In this document: in pieces, positions 43,854 to 52,600 of the stretch
Position numbering within the stretch: position 1 is the stretch's first letter
How the letters are laid out: every line of letters starts with the position of its first letter
Assembly: GCF_900129765.1 (NCBI RefSeq)
Contig: NZ_FQWU01000003.1
Span: 372,001-436,000 of the forward strand
Source: Massilia sp. CF038
GTDB taxonomy: Bacteria; Pseudomonadota; Gammaproteobacteria; Burkholderiales; Burkholderiaceae_D
Reading direction: 5' to 3'
DNA: 64,000 bases
Position numbers and translations under genes: made by a program
Notes under the pieces: model-generated
Database searches by the model: none
What the model was told of the DNA's origin: nothing
Seen by the model: only the letters and a program-made list of their open reading frames with translations

Positions 43854-45473
43854 TTGCAGCCTAATTTGAAGAAACGCGCATTTGCGCTCGCAAGCGCGGC
43901 CGGCGTCCTGGCCCTGATCGCCAGCTGTACCAGCGTGCCGCCACCGGTGGCCGACAAGCCTGGCGTGGCGCAGCCACCACGCGCGCCCCAAGGTACCGAG
44001 ACCGAGCCGCCGCCGGCGCCGCGCGAATTCCGTGCGGCCTGGGTGTCGACTGTCGCCAATATCGACTGGCCCAGCAAGGCCAATCTGAGCGCGGCCCAGC
44101 AGCAGGCCGAAGCCATTGCCATCCTGGAGCGCGCCAAATCGCTCAATCTGAACGCCATTGTGCTGCAGGTGCGCCCCAGCGCCGACGCCATTTACGCATC
44201 CAAAATCGAACCCTGGTCGGAATACCTGAGCGGCACCCAGGGCCAGGCGCCACAGCCCTGGTACGACCCGCTCAAATTCTGGATCGCCCAGGCGCACGCG
44301 CGCGGCCTTGAATTGCATGCCTGGTTCAATCCTTACCGGGCACGCCACGCCACGTCCAAGTCGCCCATGTCGGCCGATCACGTGTCGAAGATGATGCCCT
44401 CGGCGGTCAAGAGTTATGGCCGCTTTTTGTGGATGGATCCGGGCGAAGAAGTGGCATCAAAGCAGACGCTGGCCGTGATCCTTGACGTGGTCAAGCGCTA
44501 CGACATCGATGGCGTGCACATTGACGACTATTTTTATCCGTATCCGATTGGCGCGGGCGGGCCTGAAGCAGCGCTCGATGGCGCCGCTGGCGGCAAGGAA
44601 CTCGATTTCCCCGACCAGGCGGCATGGCAGCGCTATCTGCTCACCGGCGGCAAGCTGGAACGGGCCGACTGGCGGCGTCAGAACGTGAACCAGCTGATCG
44701 AGGCGCTGTACAAGGGCATCCACGCCGAAAAAAGCTGGGTGCGCTTTGGCATCAGCCCGTTTGGCGTGGGCCGCCCTGACCGGCGTCCGGCCGGCATCGC
44801 CGGTTTCAGCCAGTACGACAAGCTGTATGCCGATGCCGAATTGTGGCTCGAGAAGGGCTGGGTCGACTATTTTTCGCCCCAGCTGTACTGGCCCATCGCG
44901 CAAGCGCCGCAAGCGTACGATGTGCTGCTCGACTACTGGCTGGCGCAGAACCGGCAAGGCCGGCATATCTGGCCCGGACTGTTCACCAGCCGGATCGGCG
45001 CGCCCACCAAGTCATTCGTACCGCAGGAAATCGTGCAGCAAATTGGTGTGACGCGCAGCCGGCCCAAAGCCGGCGGGCATGTCCATTTCAGCATGGCGCC
45101 CTTGATGGAAAACCGCCAGGGCATCAGCGACCAGCTAAGGGCCGGCGCTTACCCGGGTCCGGCCCTGGTGCCGGCCACGCCATGGCTGGGCAGCGAGACG
45201 CCGGCAGCGCCGGTGGTCAGCGCCCGCCGCAGCGGCGGCGTGGTGCAATTGAAGCTGGCAGCGAAGGACAACACCCACTTTGCGATCTGGTCGCGCCATG
45301 GGTCGGAGTGGCGCTTTGCAGTCGCACCAGCCGCCAGAACGGAATTTACGGTGCCTGACGACGCCAGCGCCGTGGTGGTCAGCGCCATCGACCGGCTGGG
45401 CAACGAGAGCGAGCGGGTCTCGGTGCTGAAGGCCGACGGTGTTCCCCTGGCGCCGGTGGCGGGCGCCAGGTGA
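43854..45473 (+). CDS. digH: DigH-like (GHL10) glycosyl hydrolase lipoprotein
   Basis: Lipoprotein of 539 residues. A TTG start at 43854 (GAGG site) gives a signal peptide with lipobox LIASC; a GTG at 43809 inside nagX lacks such a site. The catalytic GHL10 barrel (about 50-400) has EFRAAWVSTVANIDWPS, a QVRPSADAIY strand and VHIDDYFYPYP. E. coli DigH/YddW of this family cuts denuded glycan strands of peptidoglycan. A C-terminal beta domain (about 440-525) follows. It overlaps the kinase gene by 4 bp. Confidence 0.82.
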   Translation: MQPNLKKRAFALASAAGVLALIASCTSVPPPVADKPGVAQPPRAPQGTETEPPPAPREFRAAWVSTVANIDWPSKANLSAAQQQAEAIAILERAKSLNLNAIVLQVRPSADAIYASKIEPWSEYLSGTQGQAPQPWYDPLKFWIAQAHARGLELHAWFNPYRARHATSKSPMSADHVSKMMPSAVKSYGRFLWMDPGEEVASKQTLAVILDVVKRYDIDGVHIDDYFYPYPIGAGGPEAALDGAAGGKELDFPDQAAWQRYLLTGGKLERADWRRQNVNQLIEALYKGIHAEKSWVRFGISPFGVGRPDRRPAGIAGFSQYDKLYADAELWLEKGWVDYFSPQLYWPIAQAPQAYDVLLDYWLAQNRQGRHIWPGLFTSRIGAPTKSFVPQEIVQQIGVTRSRPKAGGHVHFSMAPLMENRQGISDQLRAGAYPGPALVPATPWLGSETPAAPVVSARRSGGVVQLKLAAKDNTHFAIWSRHGSEWRFAVAPAARTEFTVPDDASAVVVSAIDRLGNESERVSVLKADGVPLAPVAGAR

Positions 45474-46372
45474 GCACTGTCGGCCTCGGCATCGATGCCG
45501 GTGGCAGCCGCACCCGCTGGGCGCTGGCGCGAGGCGAGACCATCATCGCGAACGGCGAAGTTGGCGGCGTCTCCGCGCTGCAGCTGGGCAGCGCGGCGGG
45601 ACGCGCAGCGATTGAGGCCGAGTTGCTGGTCCTGGCCAGGGCCGTGCTGGCACACGCGCAGCCTGCCCACGTTGTGGCCGGCCTGACCGGCTTGGGCGAC
45701 GACAGCGCAGCGTTGCAAGGCTGGCTGGCCGCGCAGCTGCAGATCGCCCCTGCGGCAGTCACCCTGCACAACGACATTCACATCGCCTACCTGGCCCATT
45801 TCGCGCCGGGCCAGGGCTACCTGGTTTACGCCGGGACTGGTTCGATCGGCGCTTTCATCGACAGCGCGCAGCAATTTCATCGCGCCGGCGGCCGCGGCGT
45901 GATCCTTGACGATGGCGGCGGCGGTTACTGGATCGCGCGCGAGGCGTTGCGCCACATCTGGCGCAACGAGGACGAAGAACCAGGCCGCTGGCGCGCCTCG
46001 GCCATGGCGCAGGCGGTGTTTGCCAGGATTGGCGGCGACGACTGGGCGCTGTCGCGCCAGTTCATCTACGGCCAGGAGCGGGGCGCGGTGGGCCAGCTGG
46101 CGCTGGCCGTTGCCGCCAGCGCCGATCAGGACCCCGTTGCCACCGCCATTTTGCGTGCCGCCGGCGAGGAACTGGCGCGCCTTGCCCTGGCGCTGACGGC
46201 GCGTTTTGGCGAGCGGCCCATCGTGCTGTCCGGCCGCGCCGCTGCCCTGCACCCCTTGATCGCGCAAGCGATGCGCGCCAGATTGCCGGATGCGCTAAGC
46301 TTGACACAACATCAGGGCGATGCGCACCATGCCGCAGCACGCATCGCCGCCCGAACCGCTGCCGGAACTTGA
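45470..46372 (+). CDS. BadF/BadG-type N-acetyl-sugar kinase
   Basis: ASKHA-fold kinase of 300 residues, GTG start overlapping the previous stop (GTGA). Phosphate loops are GIDAGGSRTRWAL at the N-terminus and YAGTGSIGAF in the middle; an acid Asp lies in LHNDIHIAYL. The family includes human NAGK and clostridial MurK, which phosphorylate GlcNAc and MurNAc. Next to MurQ, which needs MurNAc-6-P, it is a likely MurNAc/GlcNAc kinase. That specificity is inferred. Confidence 0.8.
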   Translation: MSTVGLGIDAGGSRTRWALARGETIIANGEVGGVSALQLGSAAGRAAIEAELLVLARAVLAHAQPAHVVAGLTGLGDDSAALQGWLAAQLQIAPAAVTLHNDIHIAYLAHFAPGQGYLVYAGTGSIGAFIDSAQQFHRAGGRGVILDDGGGGYWIAREALRHIWRNEDEEPGRWRASAMAQAVFARIGGDDWALSRQFIYGQERGAVGQLALAVAASADQDPVATAILRAAGEELARLALALTARFGERPIVLSGRAAALHPLIAQAMRARLPDALSLTQHQGDAHHAAARIAARTAAGT

Positions 46373-46379
46373 AACGATC

Positions 46380-47312
46380 ATGAAAAAACCGACCCTGATA
46401 GCGTTATGCCTGCTTGCACTGCTGACCGGTTGCGCCAGCGGTCCGCAGATCGATCGCAGCTTCAGCGCCAAGGGGCAGAGCAGCCGCGTCAAGTTCGTGG
46501 TGCTGCATTACACGGTTAGCAATACGCCGGGTTCCTTGCGCACCTTGACCCAGGAAGTGGTCAGCAGCCACTATCTGGTGACGGACGATGCCAAGCCGGT
46601 CGTGTATGGCCTGGTGGACGAAAACCGGCAGTCGAACCATGCCGGGGTATCGAGCTGGAAGAACTACACTCTGCTCAATGGCAGCTCGATCGGGATCGAG
46701 ATCGTCAATCCCGGCTTTACCAAAGGACCCGAGGGCCGGATCTGGCATCCGTTCCCGCAGGCCCAGATCGACCGCGTGATCGCACTGGTGAAAGATATCG
46801 TGGCGCGCCACCAGATCCCGCCCGAAAATATCCTGGGACATGCTGACATAGCGCCCATGCGCAAGCAGGACCCCGGTCCCCTGTTCCCCTGGATTCAGCT
46901 GGCCCAGCAGGGGCTGGTGACTTGGCCCGACGCACTCAAGGTGGCTGCGTTGCGGCCGCAATTTGAACTGGCGCCGCCCGACACGGCATGGTTCCAGAAG
47001 AAGCTGGCCGGCGTTGGCTATACAACGCCGCAGAATGGTGAACTCGATGCAGCGACCCGTGCTTCCATGGTTGCGTTTCAGATGAAATACCGGCCGTCCC
47101 TGTTCGATGGCAGTCCGGATGCCGAGACGGCGGCGCTGCTTGAAACGCTGGTGCCGACACCGCCGCCACCACCGGCGCCGCCTGTGCCCACCATGTCGCC
47201 CGCACTTGCCGTTCCTGTCGCACCAGCTGCAACGGCAGCACCGGCAACACCGCCCGCACCGGCCGTCCCCGCGCCGGTGCCCGATCTGCCCGCGGTACCG
47301 GTCGAACACTGA
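46380..47312 (+). CDS. amiD: AmiD-like N-acetylmuramoyl-L-alanine amidase lipoprotein
   Basis: Outer-membrane lipoprotein of 310 residues: lipobox LLTGC (Cys18), amidase_2 domain (about 35-190) with zinc ligands His43 (VLHYTV), His in LGHADIAP and Asp in KQDPGPLF, and a peptidoglycan-binding three-helix domain (about 205-260). A Pro/Ala-rich tail of about 50 residues at the C-terminus is unusual for the family. It removes peptides from (anhydro)MurNAc. Start ATG at 46380, 7 bp after the kinase. Confidence 0.88.
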   Translation: MKKPTLIALCLLALLTGCASGPQIDRSFSAKGQSSRVKFVVLHYTVSNTPGSLRTLTQEVVSSHYLVTDDAKPVVYGLVDENRQSNHAGVSSWKNYTLLNGSSIGIEIVNPGFTKGPEGRIWHPFPQAQIDRVIALVKDIVARHQIPPENILGHADIAPMRKQDPGPLFPWIQLAQQGLVTWPDALKVAALRPQFELAPPDTAWFQKKLAGVGYTTPQNGELDAATRASMVAFQMKYRPSLFDGSPDAETAALLETLVPTPPPPPAPPVPTMSPALAVPVAPAATAAPATPPAPAVPAPVPDLPAVPVEH

Positions 47313-47322
47313 GGCTGCCGCG

Positions 47323-47916
47323 ATGGAAGATCTCGCTTCCAGCGGCCAGTTCCGTCACCTCTCGACCATCGCCGGCATCGCGGTCGATCTGCGCTATGCC
47401 ACGCCGAATAACTTTGTCGGGCGCGATCTATACTCTCCCCACGACTGCGCATGGCTGCATCGCGACGCCGCGGCGGCACTGGAACAGTCGGTGGCCTGGC
47501 TGGCGACAATGCGGCCCGGCTGGACCGCGCTGATCCTCGACGCGCTGCGCCCGCAGCGGGTGCAGCAGCAATTGTGGGACGCGCTGGCCGGCACCAGCCT
47601 GCAGATGTATCTGGCCGATCCGGTGCGCGGCTCGATTCACTCCTTTGGCATGGCGATCGACATCACCTTGCTTGACGCAGCCGGGCGCGAGGTTGACATG
47701 GGCACCGGCTTTGACGACATGAGCGAGCGGTCGCACCCGGCACTGGAAGCGGCCATGCTGGCCAGCGGCGAACTTACCCCAACCCAGATCGACAACCGCC
47801 AAGTGCTGCGCGACGTGATGGCGCACGGACGCTTCCAGGGCATTGGCAGCGAATGGTGGCATTTCGATTTGGGCGACCGCGATCTGGTACGGCGCACCTA
47901 CCGGCGCGTACTTTAA
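47323..47916 (+). CDS. ddpX: D-alanyl-D-alanine dipeptidase (VanX/DdpX family)
   Basis: Zinc dipeptidase of 197 residues. The motif SIHSFGMAID gives His106 and Asp113, EWWH gives the base Glu177 and zinc ligand His180, and Arg76 (LDALRPQR) fits the substrate Arg of VanX. It splits D-Ala-D-Ala, which in this context recycles stem-peptide ends; vancomycin resistance is not implied because vanH and vanA are absent. It has no signal peptide. It is the last gene of the salvage operon. Confidence 0.9.
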   Translation: MEDLASSGQFRHLSTIAGIAVDLRYATPNNFVGRDLYSPHDCAWLHRDAAAALEQSVAWLATMRPGWTALILDALRPQRVQQQLWDALAGTSLQMYLADPVRGSIHSFGMAIDITLLDAAGREVDMGTGFDDMSERSHPALEAAMLASGELTPTQIDNRQVLRDVMAHGRFQGIGSEWWHFDLGDRDLVRRTYRRVL

Positions 47917-48299
47917 GGCTGGCGCGCGTAGCTTGCGGTGAGCATTTCCCACTGGTGGCCATCGGGCTCGTTCCAGTAGACGATCTTGCCGCCGTGGGCG
48001 GTGTCGACCTGCGAGTCAACCGGGCCGTGCACGGCGCTGCGAAAGGCAACGCCGGCAGCGCGGATGCGCTCAAGGATGGCATCGAATTCGGCATCGCTGA
48101 CGCGGAAGCAGTAGTGGCTCAGCGGGATCGGCTCGGGCCAGGTGTCGAAGTCCAGCGTCAGGCCATCGTTGACAAACACTGGGGCGAACGGGCCGATGCC
48201 GGTGGTCGACCAGGGAACGCCCAGCAGCTCGGCCAGTTGTCGGGCCGCGGCAACCCTGTCGCGCGCGGGCACCAGAATATGATCCAGAAAAATGGCCAT
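47913..48299 (-). CDS. VOC (glyoxalase-fold) protein
   Basis: Protein of 128 residues with the vicinal oxygen chelate fold: FLDHILVPARD at the start, HYCFRVSDAEFDAILERIRA and KIVYWNEPDGHQWEML at the end provide His and Glu positions typical of metal-binding VOC proteins. Substrate unknown. Convergent with ddpX, overlapping it by 4 bp. Confidence 0.82.
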   Translation of the reverse strand: MAIFLDHILVPARDRVAAARQLAELLGVPWSTTGIGPFAPVFVNDGLTLDFDTWPEPIPLSHYCFRVSDAEFDAILERIRAAGVAFRSAVHGPVDSQVDTAHGGKIVYWNEPDGHQWEMLTASYARQP

Positions 48300-48414
48300 G
48301 TTTTCTCCCTCGTGGTGGTCGCATCAATATGACACAGAGCGCGCAAACGCGCACACGCAGACCCACGAAGTTGCCCCGAAAAAATAAGAGTTTACGCCCC
48401 TATACAAGCATTGC

Positions 48415-48464
48415 GGAAGCGTTTCCAATTTGTGTTGACAGCGCTTTCAAGCGGGGCGTATATT
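48415..48464 (+). promoter_or_regulatory. Promoter and two dyad operators of the LacI-family gene
   Basis: A -35 box TTGACA (48435-48440), 18-bp spacer and -10 box TATATT (48459-48464) form a good sigma-70 promoter. Overlapping the -35 is the dyad TTGACAGCGCTTTCAA (48435-48450), and 8 bp upstream is GGAAGCGTTTCC (48415-48426); both look like LacI-type sites, suggesting autoregulation. The start codon is only 7 bases after the -10. Confidence 0.65.
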
Positions 48465-48471
48465 CGCCGTC

Positions 48472-49497
48472 ATGCCCGCCGCCGCCGCCCTCCTGGAACC
48501 GAACGTCACGCTCGAACTGATCGCGCGCGAGGCCGGCGTGTCCCCCAGTACGGTATCGCGCATTCTCAATGGCACGGCCAAGGTCAGCGACGACAAGCGG
48601 CTGGCGGTCGAAGGCACCATTGCCCGCTTCAACTTTGAGCCCAACCTGATGGCGCGCAGCCTGGCAATGGGACAAACCCGCACCATCGGCGTGCTGACCC
48701 AGTTCATCGAGAGCCCGTTTTACGGCGAAGCCTTGCGCGGTGTGGAAGATGCGCTGGCCGATACGCCGTATTCCCCCCTGTTCGTCAGCGGCCACTGGAA
48801 CCTGAAGACCGAGGAAGCGCGCATGCGCCTGTTGCAGGCGCGCCGCGTAGACGGCGTGATCATCCTGACCGGGCGCCTGTCGGACCAGCAGCTGATCAAG
48901 TACGCCGAGCGCATGCCGATTGTGGTCACGGGACGGCAGCTGGCCGCACCGCGTCTGCTCAGCGTCGACGTGGACGACTTTGAAGGCGCACGCAGCGCCA
49001 CGCGGCATCTGCTGGAGCTTGGCCACACGCGCATCGCCTTCATCACCGGGCCGCACGACCATCCGGACGCGATTGAGCGCTTGCGCGGCTATCAACAGGC
49101 CTTGCAGGACGCCGGCGTGGCACCCGCGCCCGAACTGGTGCTGCAGGCGGACTTCATGGAAGGCGGCGGCATGCAGGCGATTGATCAGCTGCTCGCATCG
49201 GGCGCCGACTTCAGCGCCGTGTTTGCCGCCAACGACCAGATGGCGTACGGTGCGCGGCTGGCGCTGTACCGCCGTAACATTCGCGTGCCTGACGATATCT
49301 CGCTGATCGGCTTTGACGATCTGCCCAATTCAACTTATTCCATGCCGCCGCTGACGACGGTGCGCCAGCCGGTGTATGACATCGGCAGGCTGGCAGCGGT
49401 GGCAATTCTCAAATTGATAGCCGGGGAGACCGCCGATATTGCGGCCCCGCCCCTCGAACTTGTCGTCAGGGAGTCCACACGGCGCCTGCGCCGCTAG
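48472..49497 (+). CDS. LacI-family transcriptional regulator
   Basis: Repressor of 341 residues. The N-terminal HTH and hinge (about 13-65) show LIAREAGVSPSTVSRILNG, and a periplasmic-binding-type effector domain follows, ending LVVRESTRRLRR. The ATG has no Shine-Dalgarno and lies 7 bases after the -10 box, so translation from a leaderless mRNA is likely. A residue stretch of about 11 precedes the usual family start. It likely controls the GH64 glucanase gene 153 bp downstream and itself; its sugar is unknown, possibly a glucan fragment. Confidence 0.9.
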   Translation: MPAAAALLEPNVTLELIAREAGVSPSTVSRILNGTAKVSDDKRLAVEGTIARFNFEPNLMARSLAMGQTRTIGVLTQFIESPFYGEALRGVEDALADTPYSPLFVSGHWNLKTEEARMRLLQARRVDGVIILTGRLSDQQLIKYAERMPIVVTGRQLAAPRLLSVDVDDFEGARSATRHLLELGHTRIAFITGPHDHPDAIERLRGYQQALQDAGVAPAPELVLQADFMEGGGMQAIDQLLASGADFSAVFAANDQMAYGARLALYRRNIRVPDDISLIGFDDLPNSTYSMPPLTTVRQPVYDIGRLAAVAILKLIAGETADIAAPPLELVVRESTRRLRR

Positions 49498-49650
49498 CGG
49501 ACCGACGTTCCACGTTCACTTTTTCCGCATGCCCACCGGCAGGCGAGGCCGCGCCTTGGCTGCGTGCCGCTTCAAGAAGGAGGTCACCACACAAAGACAC
49601 GGGTGCAGTCAGGATTCCGATCATAAAACAGTCAATAACGGAGACAACAC

Positions 49651-52600
49651 ATGTTTAGCAATTACACGGATCAATACCGAAGGCTGCTGTTCGCCCTGAT
49701 GGCGATGCTGCTGCTCGCCATCGGCCAGAATGCGCGCGCGGCCGACTACACGGCCGGCGTGGCCAACATCAACGGCAGTGCCACGCTGTGGTTTCAGGGC
49801 GCTTCAGTCACACAGTCAATCGCCCACTACAATGTGGCCGGCGGTGCGCAGCAAAACGTGACGATGGCGTACAACGCCGCGCGCGCGCGGCACGAAGTGA
49901 CCGTGCCTGCGGCTGTCGGCCAGACCGTCAACTTCTCGTTCACGTACACCAAAGCGGGGCTGGCCTATGACTCGCCTTGGGGCGCGGCGGTAGTGCCAGG
50001 CGCGGTCGATCCGAGCAAGGTGGCCAAGCCCAGCTTCTCGCCTGCGCCGGGCAGCTACAGCAGCGCCCAGCAGGTGAGCGCCAGTTCGGCGACTGCTGGC
50101 GCCACGGTGATGTGTTCGATCAATGGTGGCGCCAGTGCGGTGTGCGCCAATCCCATCACGGTCAGCGCCACCAGCACCATCACGGCGTATGCCACCAAGG
50201 CGGGCATGACCAACTCCGATAGTGCCAGCGCCAGTTACACCATCGGCAGCACCGATGCCGGCTTCACGCATGGCGTCACGGACAACGGCAGCTCGCTGAC
50301 CATCTGGTTTGCACGTACCCCAAAGTCGGATTGGGTTGACATCCATTATTCACTCAACGGCGGCGCCCAGCAGAATCTGGCCATGGCGTACAACGGCACG
50401 CGTCACGAAATCAATGTACCGGTGACGTCCGGCGCAGCGGTGGCGCTGGCCTACAGCTTTACCTACATGACCAGCACCGGTGCGCGCGATGCCAATGGCC
50501 TGAGCTGGAGCCGTGGCACGGCCACCGTCGCCACGCCAGTGATCTCGCCCGCAGGAGGGACGTTTACCAGCACCCAGAGCGTGACACTCAGCAGCGCCAC
50601 CAGCGGTGCGGCGATTCGCTATACGCTGGACGGCAGCACGCCAAGCGCCAGCTCGGCCTTGTATGCGGGCGCCTTCAGCGTTGCTGCGCCAGGCAAAACG
50701 GTGAAGGCAATCGCGCTCAAGAGCGGGATGAACAATTCTGGCGTGGCCACGGCGGTGTTCACGATCAACCAGGTCAGTGCGGTGGCCAATCCATCGTTTG
50801 CACCTGCTGGCGGCACCTATACCAGCGCGCAGAGCGTGCGTCTGTCGACGCCGACGGCAGGCGCGGCAATCTGGTACGCGGTGAACGGCGGCGCCCAGCA
50901 GCTGTATTCGGATGCCGCGCCCATTCAGGTGAGTGCATCGTCGACGCTGACGGCGGTCGCAAAAAAGAGCGGCATGAGTGACTCGGCAGCTGTCTCGGCC
51001 AGCTATACCATTAACACCAACAACGGCAGCACCTTCACCCACGGCGTGGCCGAGGATGGCGCCACGGCCCGCATCTGGTTCGCGCCAGGATGGACCACGA
51101 CCACCAATATCGTGCACAGCTACGTGACGGGCAAGGACGGCGTGAAGGGCGCGCAGCGCGACGAGAACATGGTCTATGACGCAGCTCTCAAGCGCTGGCA
51201 GGCGCCGGCCATCGGTCCGGTGGCCACGGGATCGAAGATCTCGTACATGTTCACCTACTCGGCGCAAACTGGCGGCAATCTTGATTCAGCCTGGTTCACG
51301 TACACGATCTGCGGCGATGACGCGGCCGATTCTGCCGCTTGCCCAAGTCCGGTGGCAAAACCCGTGTTCTCACCGGCCGGCGGCCTGTATCCAACCCAGC
51401 AGAACGTGAGTTTGACGCTGCCTGCTGGCTCGGTGGCGGGAACAAAAATCTACTACACCATCGACGGCAGTGCACCGAACACGACCTCGGCGCAGTATGT
51501 GGCCGGCTCGCCGCTGCTGGTCAAGAGTGCGACCACCATCAATGCGATTGCAGTGCGGCCCGATGCGCAGCAGTCGCGCCGTGCCAGCGCGACCTACGAC
51601 ATTGAAGCGGCCTGCACGCAAACACCAGGTGGCTGCACGGTTGCTGCACCGGTGCTGTCGCATGCCGCCGGCAATTACGCGACCAGGATCGGCATCAACA
51701 TGCTGACCGCGACGCCGGGTGCGACCATTCACTTCACACGCGACGGTTCCAATCCAACCCGCAGCTCGGAGCAGTTCAACGGTGCGGTATGGCTGGAAAA
51801 ATCGGTGCAGAAGGGCGACACCTTCACGCTCAAGGCGCTGGCCACCAAGGACGGCAAGGATTCGCCGGTCGTCTCGCGCACCTACACCATCACCAACAAT
51901 GCGGAGTCGGCCTGGAACGGCAACACCACCTTTAATGTGGTCAATGGCACGGGTGGCAAATACGCTGACAGCCAGGTTTACTGGGTCATCATCGGCAAAG
52001 ACTGGGCCACAGGCCAGTACGTGCGCGCCAACGCCAGCGGCCAATTGGTGCCGGTGAGCGAGGCGGACAACACGATCATGGTGCCATCGCGTGAAAAGGG
52101 TTACGCCAACTATGGCGTCAGTCTGGCGACAGCGAAGTCGGTGACGATTCCGCCAATCGAATCGGCACGGATCTACATGAGCGTTGGCAAACCGGTGCTG
52201 CTGCAGATTAACCGCGACATCAACGGCAAGACGGGATATGCAGGTCCGGACCTGGAGAACAGCACCGATCCGAACTTGAACACGACGTTTGATTTCGGTG
52301 AATTCAATATCAACCGCCAGCGTCCGACCAGCAGCAACCCTGGCATCTACGTTAACACCAGCCGGGTCGACATTTTCGGCCTGCCGCTCAAACTGCGCGT
52401 GACCGGGCTCGATGGTTACGACGCGACGGTTGGCGAAACGCTGCTGGAAACGCGCGACGAACTGTTTGCCCGCTTTGTGCTGGAGACACCGGCGCCATTC
52501 CAGGGTCTGGCCAAGGCGCCGTACGCACCGGCGCGCATCATGGCGCCGGGCCATGCCACCTTCAATGATGGCTTGAATGTCACCACCGGCGCGCAGGACA

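Noticed and set aside
47323-47916. Vancomycin-resistance locus because of the VanX-like gene
   Set aside because: No vanH, vanA, vanR or vanS neighbours; Gram-negative context and salvage genes around it favour D-Ala-D-Ala recycling.
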